Assembly: GCA_026986785.1 (NCBI GenBank)
Contig: JALSNW010000014.1
Location: 1 to 64,000 of the forward strand
Origin: Deltaproteobacteria bacterium
GTDB taxonomy: Bacteria > Desulfobacterota > Dissulfuribacteria > Dissulfuribacterales > QOAL01
Direction: 5' to 3'
Length of the DNA: 64,000 bases
Shown: in pieces, positions 54,711 to 64,000 of the stretch
Layout of the letters: each line of letters begins with the position of its first letter
Numbering within the stretch: the stretch's first letter is position 1
Program-made: the position numbers and the translations under genes
Notes under the pieces: generated by a model
What the model was told of the DNA's origin: nothing
The model's database searches: none
What the model saw: only the letters and a program-made list of their open reading frames with translations

Positions 54711-55919
54711 ATGTCTTGGGATACACCGCTTGCAGACAGGGTATTGAATCTTAAGCCCTCACCAACCCTTGCAGTTGACGCTAAGGCAAAGGCGCTCAAG
54801 GCTCAGGGAGTTGATATAGTCAATCTTTCTGCAGGAGAGCCAGATTTCGATACACCGGATCACATAAAGGACGCAGCTATAAAGGCAATAAGAGAGGGTT
54901 TTACAAAATATACCCCTGTTGGCGGCATCGCAGAGTTGAAGGATGCGATAATAAACAAGATGTCAAGCCAGTATGGCCTGGACTATGAACCAGAGCAGGT
55001 TCTGGTTTCTACCGGTGGTAAGCAAGGACTCTACAATGTCATTCAGGCAATAGTAAATCCTGGTGACGAGGTCATAGTGCCTGTGCCTTACTGGGTCTCG
55101 TATCCTGCCATTATAGAGTTGGCAGGGGGGGTGCCTGTGTTTCTTCCCTCAGAGGCAGGCAATAATTTTGCCATAGACCTGGATGAGCTCACAAGATTGG
55201 TCAACCACAAGACCAAGATGATGATTTTGAACAGTCCATCCAATCCTACAGGAGCAGTTTATGACACTGATATACTAAAGGGTGTGGCCGCCCTGGCTGT
55301 AGAAAAGGGATTTTATGTCATAACCGACGACATATACGATGAGATCCGCTTTGATGGTAAATCTCCAGAAAATCCTGCTTCTGTGCTACCTGAGGCAAAA
55401 GAACATGTTATCGTGGCAAATGGGGTCTCAAAGACCTATGCCATGACTGGCTGGAGGATAGGTTATCTGGCTGGTCCTTCTCCAGTTATCAAGGCAGCCA
55501 CGAAGATCCAGAGCCAGAGTACCTCCAATGCCAATTCCATAGCACAAAAAGCCGCTGCGGCAGCACTTTCTGGCCCTCGAGACTGTATTGAGACCATGGT
55601 GAAGGCCTTTAAGGAGCGTAGAGATTATATCGTAGAAAGGCTGAACGGCATGGAAGGGGTGAGTTGTCCCATGCCTCAAGGTGCATTTTACGTGTTTCCC
55701 GATATGTCTTCCCTTATTGGCACAAAGGCAGGGGGCAAGGATATCGAAAGTTCTCTGGACCTTGCGGACTACCTCTTGGAAGAGGCAAAGATAGCCTGTG
55801 TGCCAGGGATAGCATTTGGAGACGATCGCTTTATTCGTTTTTCATACGCCACAGACAAGGCAGTAATAGAAGAGGGGATGAACAGGCTGGAAGATGCCCT
55901 GAAAAACCTTGAAAAATAA
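54711..55919 (+). CDS. Class I aminotransferase, aspartate aminotransferase type (subgroup Ib)
   Basis: 402 residues. PLP enzyme with substrate motif SAGEPDFDTPDHIKDAAIKA, ILNSPSNPTGAVYD (Asn contacting PLP), ITDDIYDEIRFDG and the Schiff-base lysine in NGVSKTYAMTGWRIGYL; the terminal arginine region is RFIRFSYATDKA. Very similar architecture to AspC of Thermus and Bacillus, which also use other acidic or aromatic substrates. ATGAGGAGG at 54695-54703 precedes the start. Preceded by a 169-base gap after truA. Confidence 0.93.
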   Translation: MSWDTPLADRVLNLKPSPTLAVDAKAKALKAQGVDIVNLSAGEPDFDTPDHIKDAAIKAIREGFTKYTPVGGIAELKDAIINKMSSQYGLDYEPEQVLVSTGGKQGLYNVIQAIVNPGDEVIVPVPYWVSYPAIIELAGGVPVFLPSEAGNNFAIDLDELTRLVNHKTKMMILNSPSNPTGAVYDTDILKGVAALAVEKGFYVITDDIYDEIRFDGKSPENPASVLPEAKEHVIVANGVSKTYAMTGWRIGYLAGPSPVIKAATKIQSQSTSNANSIAQKAAAAALSGPRDCIETMVKAFKERRDYIVERLNGMEGVSCPMPQGAFYVFPDMSSLIGTKAGGKDIESSLDLADYLLEEAKIACVPGIAFGDDRFIRFSYATDKAVIEEGMNRLEDALKNLEK

Positions 55920-55952
55920 AAATGATTTGGCCCAGTCATGAGTAAGGGGAGA

Positions 55953-56615
55953 TCATTCAGGGTTTGATCTCGTCCATCTTTCAATCTCCTCGAGGAACTT
56001 GGCCCTGGAAATCAGACGTGCACCAAAAGTTGCCAGGTGCCTGGTGGGTACCTGGCAGTCAATGAGTTTTACACCTCTTTCCTGGAGCCTCTTGACTGTT
56101 TCGACAAAGGCTACTTTGGACGCATCCCTCACGGTGGAAAACATGCTTTCACCAAAGAACACCCTACCGATTTGTACGCCATAAAGGCCGCCTACGAGCC
56201 TTCCTCTTTGCCATGCCTCTGTGCTTTTGCACCAGCCCTCTTGAAAGAGGTTTGTATAGGCATGGATCATCTCCCTTGTTATCCAGGTGCCCTGGCCAGT
56301 ATCTATCCTGGTCTTGGCACACAGATTTATCACCTCTTCAAAGGCCTGGTCGAATGTTATTTCGAACCTCTTCTGCCTCATGGTCCTCGCCAGCCTTCTG
56401 CCAACGTGGAGTTCTTTGGGATATAGCACCAGTCTGGGGTCTGGAGACCACCAAAGTATGGGCTCTCCTTCATTGTACCAGGGAAAGATGCCCTTTCTAT
56501 AGGCGGAAAGAAGCCGTGGAACCGATAGATCTCCACCTATGGCAAGGAGACCGTCCGGTCTTGCAAATTCAGGAGGCGGGAATCTTGGGGAGTCATCCAG
56601 GATGAAAAGAGGCAT
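55953..56615 (-). CDS. aat: Leucyl/phenylalanyl-tRNA-protein transferase
   Basis: 220 residues from ATG 56615 (MPLFILDDSPRFPPPEFARP); an upstream in-frame start at 56654 would run through a perfect hairpin. Adds Leu or Phe from aminoacyl-tRNA to N-terminal Lys/Arg for the N-end rule. Typical blocks: GLLAIGGDLSVPRLLSAYRK, GIFPWYNEGEPILWWSPDPR, RVFFGESMFSTVRDASKVAF, LIDCQVPTRHLATFGARLIS. No clpS or clpA lies beside it. Confidence 0.95.
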   Translation of the reverse strand: MPLFILDDSPRFPPPEFARPDGLLAIGGDLSVPRLLSAYRKGIFPWYNEGEPILWWSPDPRLVLYPKELHVGRRLARTMRQKRFEITFDQAFEEVINLCAKTRIDTGQGTWITREMIHAYTNLFQEGWCKSTEAWQRGRLVGGLYGVQIGRVFFGESMFSTVRDASKVAFVETVKRLQERGVKLIDCQVPTRHLATFGARLISRAKFLEEIERWTRSNPE

Positions 56616-56625
56616 ATCAATGGAC

Positions 56626-56664
56626 CAAATGCCCCATGTATCGAAATGATACATGGGGCATTTG
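56626..56664. terminator. Perfect 17-bp inverted repeat between trpB2 and aat
   Basis: CAAATGCCCCATGTATC (56626-56642) and GATACATGGGGCATTTG (56648-56664) pair completely around a 5-base loop. It lies after the trpB2 stop and 11 bases before the aat start on the same strand. There is no T run, so it may be a 3' end structure, an operator, or a translational control element for aat. Confidence 0.55.
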
Positions 56665-56689
56665 ACGTTGGACTCCTTTTGGGGCCTGT

Positions 56690-58057
56690 TTAGAGGCCTG
56701 TTGGAAATTTCGGTAGGTCTTTCAGTGCCTCTTGTATCTTGTCTTCTGGGTATTCGTAATCCTGAAGCCTTCCCTCGAGATAGTCGTCATAGGCTGAAAG
56801 ATCGAAATGTCCATGGCCGCTAAAGCAACACACGATGGCCTTTTCTTCTCCTGTTTCCTTGCATTTTAGTGCCTCGTCCACAAGACCTTTTATGGCATGA
56901 GACGTTTCTGGTGCTGGGATCACCCCCTCTGTGCGGGCAAAGAGTACCGCTGCCTCAAAGACAGGATTTTGTGTATATGCCCTTGGGGAGACCACTCCGT
57001 GTTTCACCAAGTTACAAAGTATGGGGGCATCTCCGTGGTACCTCAGCCCCCCTGCGTGGATCCCTGGAGGCTCGAAGGTATGCCCCAGGGTATACATGAG
57101 CATCAAAGGGGTCATTCCAGCCGTGTCTCCATAATCATATTCGTAAAGTCCCTTTGTAAGGGTCGGACACGACTTGGGCTCTATTGCAATGATCTCTATA
57201 TCCTGGCCACTGGTCTTGTCTTTTACGAATGGGAGGATCATGCCTCCGAAATTGGATCCGCCTCCCACGCATCCAACTATGATATCTGCCCTGTCTTCTG
57301 CCAGCTCCAGTTGTTTTTTGGTCTCGAGACCAATAACTGTCTGATGCAAAAGGACATGGTTCAGCACACTTCCCAGGGCATAATTGGTGTCGTCGTGGGT
57401 AGCTGCATCCTCTACCGCCTCTGAGATAGCTATACCAAGACTCCCCATGGACTCGGGGTTTTTCTCCAATATGGCCCTGCCCGCGTTGGTCCTATCCGTA
57501 GGGGATGGATAGACCTCTCCATCCCAGATGTGCATGAGCACCCTGCGGTATGGTTTTTGTTCATAGCTGATCTTCACCATGTAGACAGTACAATGCATGT
57601 CGAATAGTTTACATGCAAAGGATAGGGCACTACCCCATTGGCCTGCCCCTGTTTCTGTAGCAAGGTTGTTGATCCCAGCCTTCTTGTTGTAGTAGGCCTG
57701 TGCCACAGCAGTGTTTGGCTTGTGGCTTCCCGGCGGGCTTACGCCTTCATTTTTGTAATATAGCCTGGCTGGTGTGCCCAGGGCCTTTTCGAGTCGTCTG
57801 GCCCTTACAAGGGGTGAAGGGCGCCAGATCTTGTAGATGTCTCTCACTGCAGATGGGATCTCGATCCAGCTTTCCTGGCTGACCTCTTGCATTATCAGTG
57901 AGTCTGGAAAGATGGGTCTCAGGTCATCTGGTGTCACCGGCTGACCTGTGGCAGGATTCAGAGGTGGGGCAAGGGGCTCTGGCAGGTCTGGAAGTACATT
58001 GTACCAGGCCTCTGGCAATTCCTTTTCGCCGAGTATTATCTTGTAGCTATCTGTCAT
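56690..58057 (-). CDS. trpB2: Tryptophan synthase beta-like protein TrpB2
   Basis: 455 residues, longer than TrpB1 (about 400) and with the TrpB2 N-terminal segment ([20 protein letters not shown]). The PLP lysine is in [20 protein letters not shown], then [19 protein letters not shown] and the phosphate loop [12 protein letters not shown]. TrpB2 enzymes make tryptophan from indole and serine without needing TrpA, or salvage indole. No other trp gene is nearby. Minus strand, 11 bases upstream of an outer-membrane protein stop, so they may share an mRNA. Confidence 0.94.
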   Translation of the reverse strand: MTDSYKIILGEKELPEAWYNVLPDLPEPLAPPLNPATGQPVTPDDLRPIFPDSLIMQEVSQESWIEIPSAVRDIYKIWRPSPLVRARRLEKALGTPARLYYKNEGVSPPGSHKPNTAVAQAYYNKKAGINNLATETGAGQWGSALSFACKLFDMHCTVYMVKISYEQKPYRRVLMHIWDGEVYPSPTDRTNAGRAILEKNPESMGSLGIAISEAVEDAATHDDTNYALGSVLNHVLLHQTVIGLETKKQLELAEDRADIIVGCVGGGSNFGGMILPFVKDKTSGQDIEIIAIEPKSCPTLTKGLYEYDYGDTAGMTPLMLMYTLGHTFEPPGIHAGGLRYHGDAPILCNLVKHGVVSPRAYTQNPVFEAAVLFARTEGVIPAPETSHAIKGLVDEALKCKETGEEKAIVCCFSGHGHFDLSAYDDYLEGRLQDYEYPEDKIQEALKDLPKFPTGL

Positions 58058-58068
58058 TGGAAGTTCTC

Positions 58069-59052
58069 CTAAAAGATATAGATTAATTTACACCATACAT
58101 TTTGAAGTTCGGGTCTGTTCTTCACAGCAAATTCGTGTTGGTATCGAAGGGTGGCCATGAAGTTTTGATGTTTATACAGGATGCCGGGGCCAAGGGCAAC
58201 GGCCCTCCCTTTGTCGTCCTCCACGTCCTTCAGGATCGGCCTGAGAGGAGCAGGGGCCTTGTCTATGTCGTCATAGTCATCGTTCGTGGTCTGCTGGTAA
58301 AAATAGCCATTGATGCCGATTCTCAGCCCTGGAGCTATGCCCCATGATGCATTGAAATCAAAGTGAAATTCCTGGCCAGGATCCCTATCCACCTGGAATG
58401 GTGGCCCAGGTTCATAGTCGTCCTGATGGGTATTGAAATCGTACATGAATTTGATAGACAGCTCCAGGGGAGGTGTTGGCAGATAGGTTATTGCGAGGAC
58501 AGGTTCAAAGGTCCAAAAATTGCGTCCTACAGAGGCAAGGTTCTTCTTGTCCTCATTGTAGAACGGGATATAGATGTCTGCTGCAGAGACGGCTACATGA
58601 AGCCTGCCCTCCTGGAGGTGCCAGCCTACCAGCAACGGGGAATAGATGATGTAGAGGGCATTGAAGTCATGATAGTGCTCCTTGAGTCTCGAGCCCACGG
58701 GTGAATTGAAGTCAAGATCTTTGTTGATGGCCCCGAAAAAGATGTGTTGGCCATAATTCCCTCCAAGGAGCTTGTACTTGGAGATCCAGATGACTCTTAT
58801 TATATCACCGCCTACGTCTGCGCTGTCCAAGAGATGGCTATCGTCACCATCGTCATCCTTGAGCTTGGAGGCGTGTCCATAGTAGGCATAGTTGATTATT
58901 GTGATCCCAGGGGGTGGCATGGCCCCTACCATGAAGGCCTCGGCGCCATTTGGATAGGCCTGTCCTCCCCCGGCCATTGCCTCTTGGCATGAGATGGTCA
59001 GAAACAAGAAAGCAAAAACACTAAAAACATGAATAAAGTAGTGATTTTTCAT
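58069..59052 (-). CDS. Outer-membrane protein of the phenol-degradation MetA / COG4313 type
   Basis: 327 residues from ATG 59052, with GGGGAGAGG upstream on that strand; ATG 59073 would add seven. Signal peptide about 1-26 ([14 protein letters not shown]; the cysteine could even be a lipobox-like site). The mature protein is an alternating beta pattern: [60 protein letters not shown], ending with phenylalanine (KLIYIF) as porins do. Likely a beta-barrel; cargo unknown. Divergent from hrcA. Confidence 0.82.
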   Translation of the reverse strand: MKNHYFIHVFSVFAFLFLTISCQEAMAGGGQAYPNGAEAFMVGAMPPPGITIINYAYYGHASKLKDDDGDDSHLLDSADVGGDIIRVIWISKYKLLGGNYGQHIFFGAINKDLDFNSPVGSRLKEHYHDFNALYIIYSPLLVGWHLQEGRLHVAVSAADIYIPFYNEDKKNLASVGRNFWTFEPVLAITYLPTPPLELSIKFMYDFNTHQDDYEPGPPFQVDRDPGQEFHFDFNASWGIAPGLRIGINGYFYQQTTNDDYDDIDKAPAPLRPILKDVEDDKGRAVALGPGILYKHQNFMATLRYQHEFAVKNRPELQNVWCKLIYIF

Positions 59053-59226
59053 ATTCCTCTCCCCATTTCCCAATTTTCCCCTAAGGACTGCATCTTCTTA
59101 CACCAGAATGAATCATGGTTCAATAGTATAGGCCTCGACCTGTAAGTATATTTGGCAAGTTGGAACGCCCTTTGGATTTTGTCACAGCATGATGGTAGTA
59201 TCTTAGTCCAGCTTTGACCTGGATGA

Positions 59227-59255
59227 TTGACATGGTTGTAGAGGATAATTATTTT
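59227..59255 (+). promoter_or_regulatory. Possible promoter of hrcA-grpE-dnaK
   Basis: TTGACA (59227-59232), 17-base spacer, TATTTT (59250-59255; 4 of 6). Transcription would start near 59262, inside the CIRCE element, the arrangement usual for HrcA-repressed operons. Confidence 0.5.
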
Positions 59256-59256
59256 T

Positions 59257-59283
59257 TTAGCACTCTCCCTTAAAAAGTGCTAA
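59257..59283 (+). promoter_or_regulatory. CIRCE operator for HrcA
   Basis: TTAGCACTC-N9-AAGTGCTAA matches the CIRCE consensus TTAGCACTC-N9-GAGTGCTAA in 17 of 18 bases with exact spacing. HrcA binding here would repress hrcA-grpE-dnaK; heat or GroEL shortage relieves it. Confidence 0.92.
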
Positions 59284-59347
59284 TTTATGACATTTTATGC
59301 AAAATTACATTCTTTGGGATTGATTGAGACAAGTGGGTCCTGAGACA

Positions 59348-60376
59348 ATGGAGGCTCCCGTTACGATTTCCGATAGAAATAAAGAGATCCTCAAGGAGGT
59401 CGTGAATTCATATATAGAGACGGCCGAACCCGTGGGTTCGAGGATTATTGCAAAGAGATCCAGTCTGGGGCTCAGCTCGGCCACCATTCGCAATTGCATG
59501 GCCGATCTGGAAGATGCAGGTCTTTTGTATCAGCCCCATACATCTGCAGGTCGTCTTCCAACCCAGGAGGGACTCAAGTTTTTCGTACAGTATATTATGG
59601 ATAAAGAGCCTTTGTCTTGGGGAGAGCAGGTGGCAATAGAGAAGGAAATGCTTCAGGAGGTGGATGCCTTCAGTGAGATATTGAGGAAGACTGCCCAGCT
59701 CCTGGCATCCCTTACAGGCCATGCTGCAATAGTAAGTGCGCCGTCTGAATTGAAAGAACAGCTTGATTTCATAGAATTCGTAAGGATAAAGCCGCACATG
59801 ATTCTTGCTGTGATCGTCTCTGCCAGTGGTACGGTACGCAACCAACTCATAAGGACTGGAAGGGATATAGCCCAGAGGACCCTGGAGAGATTCAATCAAA
59901 GAATGAATGAACTCCTCAGGGAGGCATCACTGGCAGAGATACGGGACAAGATAATTGAATCGATGGAAGAGGATAGGAGGATCTTCGAAAATATCCTATC
60001 TCAGCTCGTTCCCGAGGAGAATCAGAGGAGGCTCACTGGAAAGCTGTACATAGACGGCAAACTGAACCTGCTGGATGAGCCGGAATTTTCGCACATCCCC
60101 AAACTCAAGGGCCTGTTGGAGGCCCTTGAGGAGAAACATCTTTTACTGAGACTTCTTGACAAATGCCTTGCTGGTGACGAGATGCAGATCCTCATCGGTA
60201 CCGAGGTGGCAAGCAGCATGAATGAATGCGGCATGGTCGTGGCCCCTTATGAAGGCAATGAACATCCTGTAGGGAGCCTTGGTGTGCTTGGCCCAATGAG
60301 GATGAATTATCCGCGCGTTGTTTCCCTGGTGGAATACATAGCGGCAATACTCAGTTCAAGATGCAAGGAGATGTGA
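59348..60376 (+). CDS. hrcA: Heat-inducible transcription repressor HrcA
   Basis: 342 residues from ATG 59348 (MEAPVTISDRNKEILKEVVN); a TTG at 59324 is possible. Winged-helix domain (about 5-75, PVGSRIIAKRSSLGLSSATI and GRLPTQEGLKFFVQYI), then GAF-like and dimerisation regions ending LGVLGPMRMNYPRVVSLVEY. It represses its own operon through the CIRCE element just upstream, which makes the identification firm. Confidence 0.96.
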   Translation: MEAPVTISDRNKEILKEVVNSYIETAEPVGSRIIAKRSSLGLSSATIRNCMADLEDAGLLYQPHTSAGRLPTQEGLKFFVQYIMDKEPLSWGEQVAIEKEMLQEVDAFSEILRKTAQLLASLTGHAAIVSAPSELKEQLDFIEFVRIKPHMILAVIVSASGTVRNQLIRTGRDIAQRTLERFNQRMNELLREASLAEIRDKIIESMEEDRRIFENILSQLVPEENQRRLTGKLYIDGKLNLLDEPEFSHIPKLKGLLEALEEKHLLLRLLDKCLAGDEMQILIGTEVASSMNECGMVVAPYEGNEHPVGSLGVLGPMRMNYPRVVSLVEYIAAILSSRCKEM

Positions 60377-60380
60377 GATC

Positions 60381-60998
60381 ATGAGCAGGGATGAAAAGCA
60401 GATGGATTTAAAGGACGAAAAGGAAATAGAGGTTACAGAAGAGACAAAGGATAGAGAAAGTATGGGAAAAAATGAGGAAAACGGGCAGCAGTCTGTCGAG
60501 ACCGTTTCCCAGGAGTTGGAAGAGAAATTGAAGGAAAAGGAAGAAGAGCTGAAAAAGTGCGAGGACAAGGTCCTCAGGCTTGCAGCCGAGCTCGAGAATT
60601 TCAAGAAGAGGGTTGAGCGTGAAAAATTGGAGCACATGAAGTATGCCCTTGAGGAATTTGCCAAAGAGCTTCTTCCTTTCCTGGATAATCTGGAAAGGGC
60701 GGTTGCATCGGCCAAAGAGACAAAAGATCTGGATAAACTTGTGGAAGGTATCGACCTCACCCTTTCGGGTTATTTCAAGACCCTTGAAAAGTTCGGACTA
60801 AAGTCTTTTGCAGCAGAAGGGCATCGGTTTGATCCAAACTATCATGAAGCCCTCGGGGTTGAAGAAGTAGAGGACGTGGATGACAATGTGGTGTTGAAAG
60901 AACTCCTTAAGGGCTACACACTTCACGAACGGGTATTGAGGCCTGCCCTTGTCGTAGTCTCCAAAAAAAATAAAAAAGACAGTGGACAAACTAAATGA
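60381..60998 (+). CDS. grpE: Nucleotide exchange factor GrpE
   Basis: 205 residues. Highly charged N-terminal arm and long helix (about 1-85, VSQELEEKLKEKEEELKKCE), four-helix region LAAELENFKKRVEREKLEHM and beta wing with FDPNYHEALGVEEVED, VLKELLKGYTLHERVLRPAL. GrpE releases ADP from DnaK. Starts four bases after hrcA; AGGAG at 60366-60370 lies inside the hrcA end. Confidence 0.96.
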   Translation: MSRDEKQMDLKDEKEIEVTEETKDRESMGKNEENGQQSVETVSQELEEKLKEKEEELKKCEDKVLRLAAELENFKKRVEREKLEHMKYALEEFAKELLPFLDNLERAVASAKETKDLDKLVEGIDLTLSGYFKTLEKFGLKSFAAEGHRFDPNYHEALGVEEVEDVDDNVVLKELLKGYTLHERVLRPALVVVSKKNKKDSGQTK

Positions 60999-61069
60999 AA
61001 TGCTTAGTTTTTTGACAAAGTCACGTAGCTGAAGCGAGAATATAGACATCCAAGGAGGATTAAATAAAA

Positions 61070-62989
61070 ATGGGAAAGGTTATTGGAATCGATCTGGGTA
61101 CTACAAATTCATGCGTAGCCCTGATGGAGGGTGGGGAACCCAAGGTTCTCACAAACTCCGAGGGGGGAAGAACGACTCCCTCGGTAGTGGCCTTTACTGA
61201 AAAAGGCGAAAGACTGGTTGGGATGCTTGCCAAGAGGCAGGCTGTAACCAACCCTGAAAATACACTTTTTGCAATAAAGCGTCTTATTGGACGAAAGTAT
61301 ACCGATCCCGAGGTCCAGAAGAGCAAAGAGATAATGCCCTATAAGATTGTTGAAGGGCCTAATGGAGACGCATACGTAGAGGTAATGGGGAAGCAATACA
61401 GCCCTGCAGAGATATCCGCCATGATCCTTGGCAAGATGAAGCAGACTGCTGAGGAATACCTTGGTGAAGAGGTAAAAGAGGCTGTAATTACTGTACCTGC
61501 CTACTTCAACGACAGCCAGCGCCAGGCTACCAAGGATGCTGGTAGGATTGCTGGTCTCGACGTGCTTAGGATCATAAACGAGCCGACTGCCGCAGCCTTG
61601 GCATACGGCCTGGACAAGAAAAAGGAAGAAAAGATAGCTGTCTTCGACCTTGGTGGAGGTACCTTCGACATCTCCATTCTCGAGATAGGCGAAGGTGTCT
61701 TTGAGGTCAAGTCCACAAATGGAGATACCTTCCTTGGCGGTGAAGATTTCGATCTCAGGATAGTGGATTGGCTTGCAGACGAGTTCAAGAAAGAAAACGG
61801 GATAGATCTGAGAGAGGACAGGATGGCCCTTCAGCGGCTCAAGGAGGCTGCTGAGAAGGCCAAGTGCGAGCTGTCCTCCACTGCAGAGACAGAGATCAAT
61901 CTGCCTTTTATCACAGCAGATGCAAGTGGCCCGAAACACCTGGTGATGAAGCTCACCAGGGCCAAGTTCGAGGCAATGGTAGCCGATCTCATTGATAGGC
62001 TGGTACCTCCATGTGAAACTGCCCTGAAGGATGCAGGCCTTACCAAGGCAGACATAAACGAGGTGATCTTGGTAGGTGGTATGACCCGTATGCCAAGGGT
62101 GCAGGAAAAGGTCAAGGAGATCTTTGGCAAGGAACCCCACAAGGGCGTCAACCCGGACGAGGTGGTTGCAATCGGTGCTGCAATTCAGGGTGCAGTTTTG
62201 AAAGGAGAGGTCAAGGATGTACTCCTTCTCGATGTTACCCCTCTCTCCCTCGGTATCGAGACCATGGGAGGGGTCATGACAAAGCTCATAGAGAAAAATA
62301 CCACCATCCCTGCGAGAAAGAGTCAGATTTTCACAACAGCAGCCGACAACCAAAATGCTGTAACCATCCACGTGTTGCAGGGTGAACGGGAGATGGCTGC
62401 GGACAATAAGACCATAGGCCGTTTCGAGTTGGTGGGAATCCCTCCTGCGCCCAGGGGAGTGCCACAGATAGAGGTCACTTTCGATATAGATGCCAACGGT
62501 ATCTTGAATGTGTCGGCAAAGGATCTCGCCACAGGAAAGGAACAGTCCATCCGGATCCAGGCCTCCAGTGGTCTTTCCGAGGAAGAGATCAAGAGGATGG
62601 AGGAAGAAGCACGCCTCCATGCAGAAGAAGATCGGAAGAAAAAGGAACTCGTGGAGGCAAGAAATCAGGCCGACAGCCTTATCTATACCACTGAAAAGAG
62701 CCTCAAGGAGCTGAGTGACAAGGTGGATGCCGCCACCAGAGACCTCATCAATCAGAAGATAGATGCCCTCAAGAAGGTTATGGAAGGTGAAGATGCCGAG
62801 GCAATCAAAAAGGCACAGGATGAACTCATGCAGGCATCCCATAAGCTGGCCGAGATGATGTACCAGCAGACACAGGCCGGAGCAGGGGCTGCAGGAGGTG
62901 CTGCCGCAGGTGCCCAGGCAGGAGGAAGTTCAGGCCAAGGCGGTGGTGAAGACGACGTGGTTGACGCCGACTTCGAGGAAGTAAAGTAA
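61070..62989 (+). CDS. dnaK: Chaperone protein DnaK (Hsp70)
   Basis: 639 residues, full length. ATPase domain motifs [37 protein letters not shown] and [20 protein letters not shown]; interdomain linker [16 protein letters not shown]; substrate domain with [20 protein letters not shown]; a glycine/alanine-rich lid end and the terminal [19 protein letters not shown] at 61052-61058. Followed by a terminator, so dnaJ is not part of this unit. Confidence 0.98.
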   Translation: MGKVIGIDLGTTNSCVALMEGGEPKVLTNSEGGRTTPSVVAFTEKGERLVGMLAKRQAVTNPENTLFAIKRLIGRKYTDPEVQKSKEIMPYKIVEGPNGDAYVEVMGKQYSPAEISAMILGKMKQTAEEYLGEEVKEAVITVPAYFNDSQRQATKDAGRIAGLDVLRIINEPTAAALAYGLDKKKEEKIAVFDLGGGTFDISILEIGEGVFEVKSTNGDTFLGGEDFDLRIVDWLADEFKKENGIDLREDRMALQRLKEAAEKAKCELSSTAETEINLPFITADASGPKHLVMKLTRAKFEAMVADLIDRLVPPCETALKDAGLTKADINEVILVGGMTRMPRVQEKVKEIFGKEPHKGVNPDEVVAIGAAIQGAVLKGEVKDVLLLDVTPLSLGIETMGGVMTKLIEKNTTIPARKSQIFTTAADNQNAVTIHVLQGEREMAADNKTIGRFELVGIPPAPRGVPQIEVTFDIDANGILNVSAKDLATGKEQSIRIQASSGLSEEEIKRMEEEARLHAEEDRKKKELVEARNQADSLIYTTEKSLKELSDKVDAATRDLINQKIDALKKVMEGEDAEAIKKAQDELMQASHKLAEMMYQQTQAGAGAAGGAAAGAQAGGSSGQGGGEDDVVDADFEEVK

Positions 62990-63011
62990 GGTACAGAGAT
63001 CAGATAAGTCC

Positions 63012-63047
63012 AAGGCCGGAATGAAGATTTTCGTTCCGGCCTTTTTT
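63012..63047 (+). terminator. Terminator after dnaK
   Basis: AAGGCCGGAA (63012-63021) and TTCCGGCCTT (63034-63043) form a perfect 10-bp stem with a 12-base loop and a T run. It ends the hrcA-grpE-dnaK unit ten bases before malQ begins. Confidence 0.92.
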
Positions 63048-63056
63048 AATAGGAAC

Positions 63057-64000
63057 ATGCCATCTAACAACAGATTGATCCGGACAAGTGGTATCTTGCT
63101 CCATATCTCTTCCCTTCCAGGGCCATATGGTATAGGCCAGCTTGGCAGCGCAGCCCATGATTTCCTGGATTTTCTTCAAAACTCAGGCCAGAAGGTCTGG
63201 CAGTTTCTGCCCCTTGGACCTGTTGATGCCCCGACCAGTTATTCTCCTTATATGAGTAGTTCGGCCTTTGCAGGAAATCCTCTCTTCATATCCCCTGAGT
63301 TCTTGGTGGAAGATGGTCTGATATCCTCCAGGATACTTGACGACGTTCCCTCCTTTTCGGAATATCAGGTGGAATTTGAAAGGGTAGTGCCATTCATAGC
63401 CCGTTTGCTTGAAGAGGCATTTGAAAATTTTTTGTCAAGGCCCACCCCTGATGACTTTCATCTTTTTTGCCGGGAACACGCCTTTTGGCTCCATGATTAC
63501 TGTCTGTTTGTAACCCTAAAGGCAGTTTTCGGCCGAAAGGCATGGAACGAATGGCCTGAAGACCTTGCGAGAAGGGACAAGGATGCCCTTGAAAGGGCAG
63601 AAAAGGTCCATGGCAAAAGGATAGAGTATCACAAGTTTGTTCAATGGCTATTTTTCAGACAGTGGCAACAGCTCAAGAAGGCGGCTGCCAGAAAGGATAT
63701 TCGCCTTTTTGGAGACATGCCCATATATGTTGCTCCAGATAGTGCCGATGTCTGGGCACATCAGGACTGTTTCGAGCTCGATCCAGAGACCTTGAAGCCA
63801 CTGTTCGTTGCCGGAGTCCCTCCTGATTATTTCAGTCGTACAGGCCAGAGATGGGGTAATCCCATCTATAGATGGAAGATTGGCAAAAGGCCCAACGAGG
63901 CCCTTTACAGGTGGTGGGAGCAGAGGCTCAGGTTCACAGCAAATTTTATGGACATGGTAAGGATAGATCATTTCAGAGGGCTGCAGGCCTTTTGGAAGAT
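63057..64000 (+). CDS. malQ: 4-alpha-glucanotransferase (amylomaltase), 5' part
   Basis: At least 314 residues; the gene runs off the window. Starts MPSNNRLIRTSGILLHISSL and continues with LPGPYGIGQLGSAAHDFLDF, WQFLPLGPVDAPTSYSPYMS, IRLFGDMPIYVAPDSADVWA and GVPPDYFSRTGQRWGNPIY, the GH77 hallmarks. The block VRIDHFRGLQAFW near the edge holds the catalytic aspartate. The enzyme transfers maltooligosaccharides in glycogen or maltodextrin metabolism. The binding site is weak: AGGA lies only two bases from the ATG. Confidence 0.95.
   Translation, partial: MPSNNRLIRTSGILLHISSLPGPYGIGQLGSAAHDFLDFLQNSGQKVWQFLPLGPVDAPTSYSPYMSSSAFAGNPLFISPEFLVEDGLISSRILDDVPSFSEYQVEFERVVPFIARLLEEAFENFLSRPTPDDFHLFCREHAFWLHDYCLFVTLKAVFGRKAWNEWPEDLARRDKDALERAEKVHGKRIEYHKFVQWLFFRQWQQLKKAAARKDIRLFGDMPIYVAPDSADVWAHQDCFELDPETLKPLFVAGVPPDYFSRTGQRWGNPIYRWKIGKRPNEALYRWWEQRLRFTANFMDMVRIDHFRGLQAFWK

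Noticed and set aside
1-64000. CRISPR arrays, tRNA or rRNA genes, prophage
   Set aside because: No regularly spaced repeats, no tRNA-like cloverleaf or T-loop in a plausible context, no phage genes were recognised on reading both strands.

Overview
This window is a contiguous piece of a bacterial chromosome with moderate GC content. The organism is most likely a strictly anaerobic Desulfobacterota (former Deltaproteobacteria) relative. Pointers are the zinc-ribbon form of ribosomal protein L24, the ilvBNC-psd-pssA-leu gene order, futalosine-pathway menaquinone genes (mqnB, mqnD), PEP-CTERM and C25-type surface proteins, and TrpB2. The species cannot be fixed from the sequence alone.

Layout. 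(1) 1-14948: the S10-spc-alpha ribosomal supercluster on the + strand, from the end of tuf through rplQ, with secY, map, infA and rpoA. rpmD (L30) is absent from its usual place between rpsE and rplO, and L17 carries a long acidic tail. Two tandem terminators follow. (2) 15139-16953 (-): a CLC-type anion channel/antiporter with CBS domains. (3) 17107-27732 (+): a branched-chain amino-acid operon, ilvB-ilvN-ilvC-psd-pssA-leuA-leuC-leuD-leuB-asd, with a sigma70-like promoter at its head and a good terminator at its end. Two phospholipid genes sit inside it. A 256-bp MITE-like repeat with perfect 13-bp terminal inverted repeats and a 5-bp target duplication lies between ilvB and ilvN. (4) 27818-31442: a secreted gingipain-like (C25) peptidase gene flanked by two further, inverted copies of the same repeat family. 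(5) 31471-40848 (-): an eight-gene, mostly ATGA-coupled operon encoding a cell-envelope machine I do not recognise from the literature: an inner-membrane/secreted protein, a lipoprotein, a TPR protein, an FHA-TM-PEGA-FGE-like fusion, a small secreted protein, a MotA/ExbB-type channel subunit and two VWA proteins whose N-terminal membrane helix carries an ExbD/MotB-like aspartate. This is the best candidate for an undescribed system. (6) 41294-42109 (+): a PEP-CTERM protein behind a sigma54-type -24/-12 element and an upstream palindrome.

(7) 42155-44321 (-): speD-like, speE and SAM-hydrolase (DUF62) genes in one operon. The SpeD homologue appears to lack both the pyruvoyl-forming serine and the catalytic cysteine. 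(8) 44602-50676 (+): a soluble PAS histidine kinase, a cysteine-rich unknown, mqnB, mqnD and tolQ-tolR-tolA/tonB-like genes. (9) 50706-53498 (-): a membrane hybrid histidine kinase with a receiver domain. (10) 53780-55919 (+): truA and a class I aminotransferase. (11) 55953-59052 (-): aat, trpB2 and an outer-membrane protein of the phenol-degradation-MetA type. (12) 59348-62989 (+): hrcA-grpE-dnaK behind a CIRCE operator, then a terminator and the 5' part of malQ running off the window.

No rRNA, tRNA, CRISPR array, prophage or intact insertion sequence was seen.
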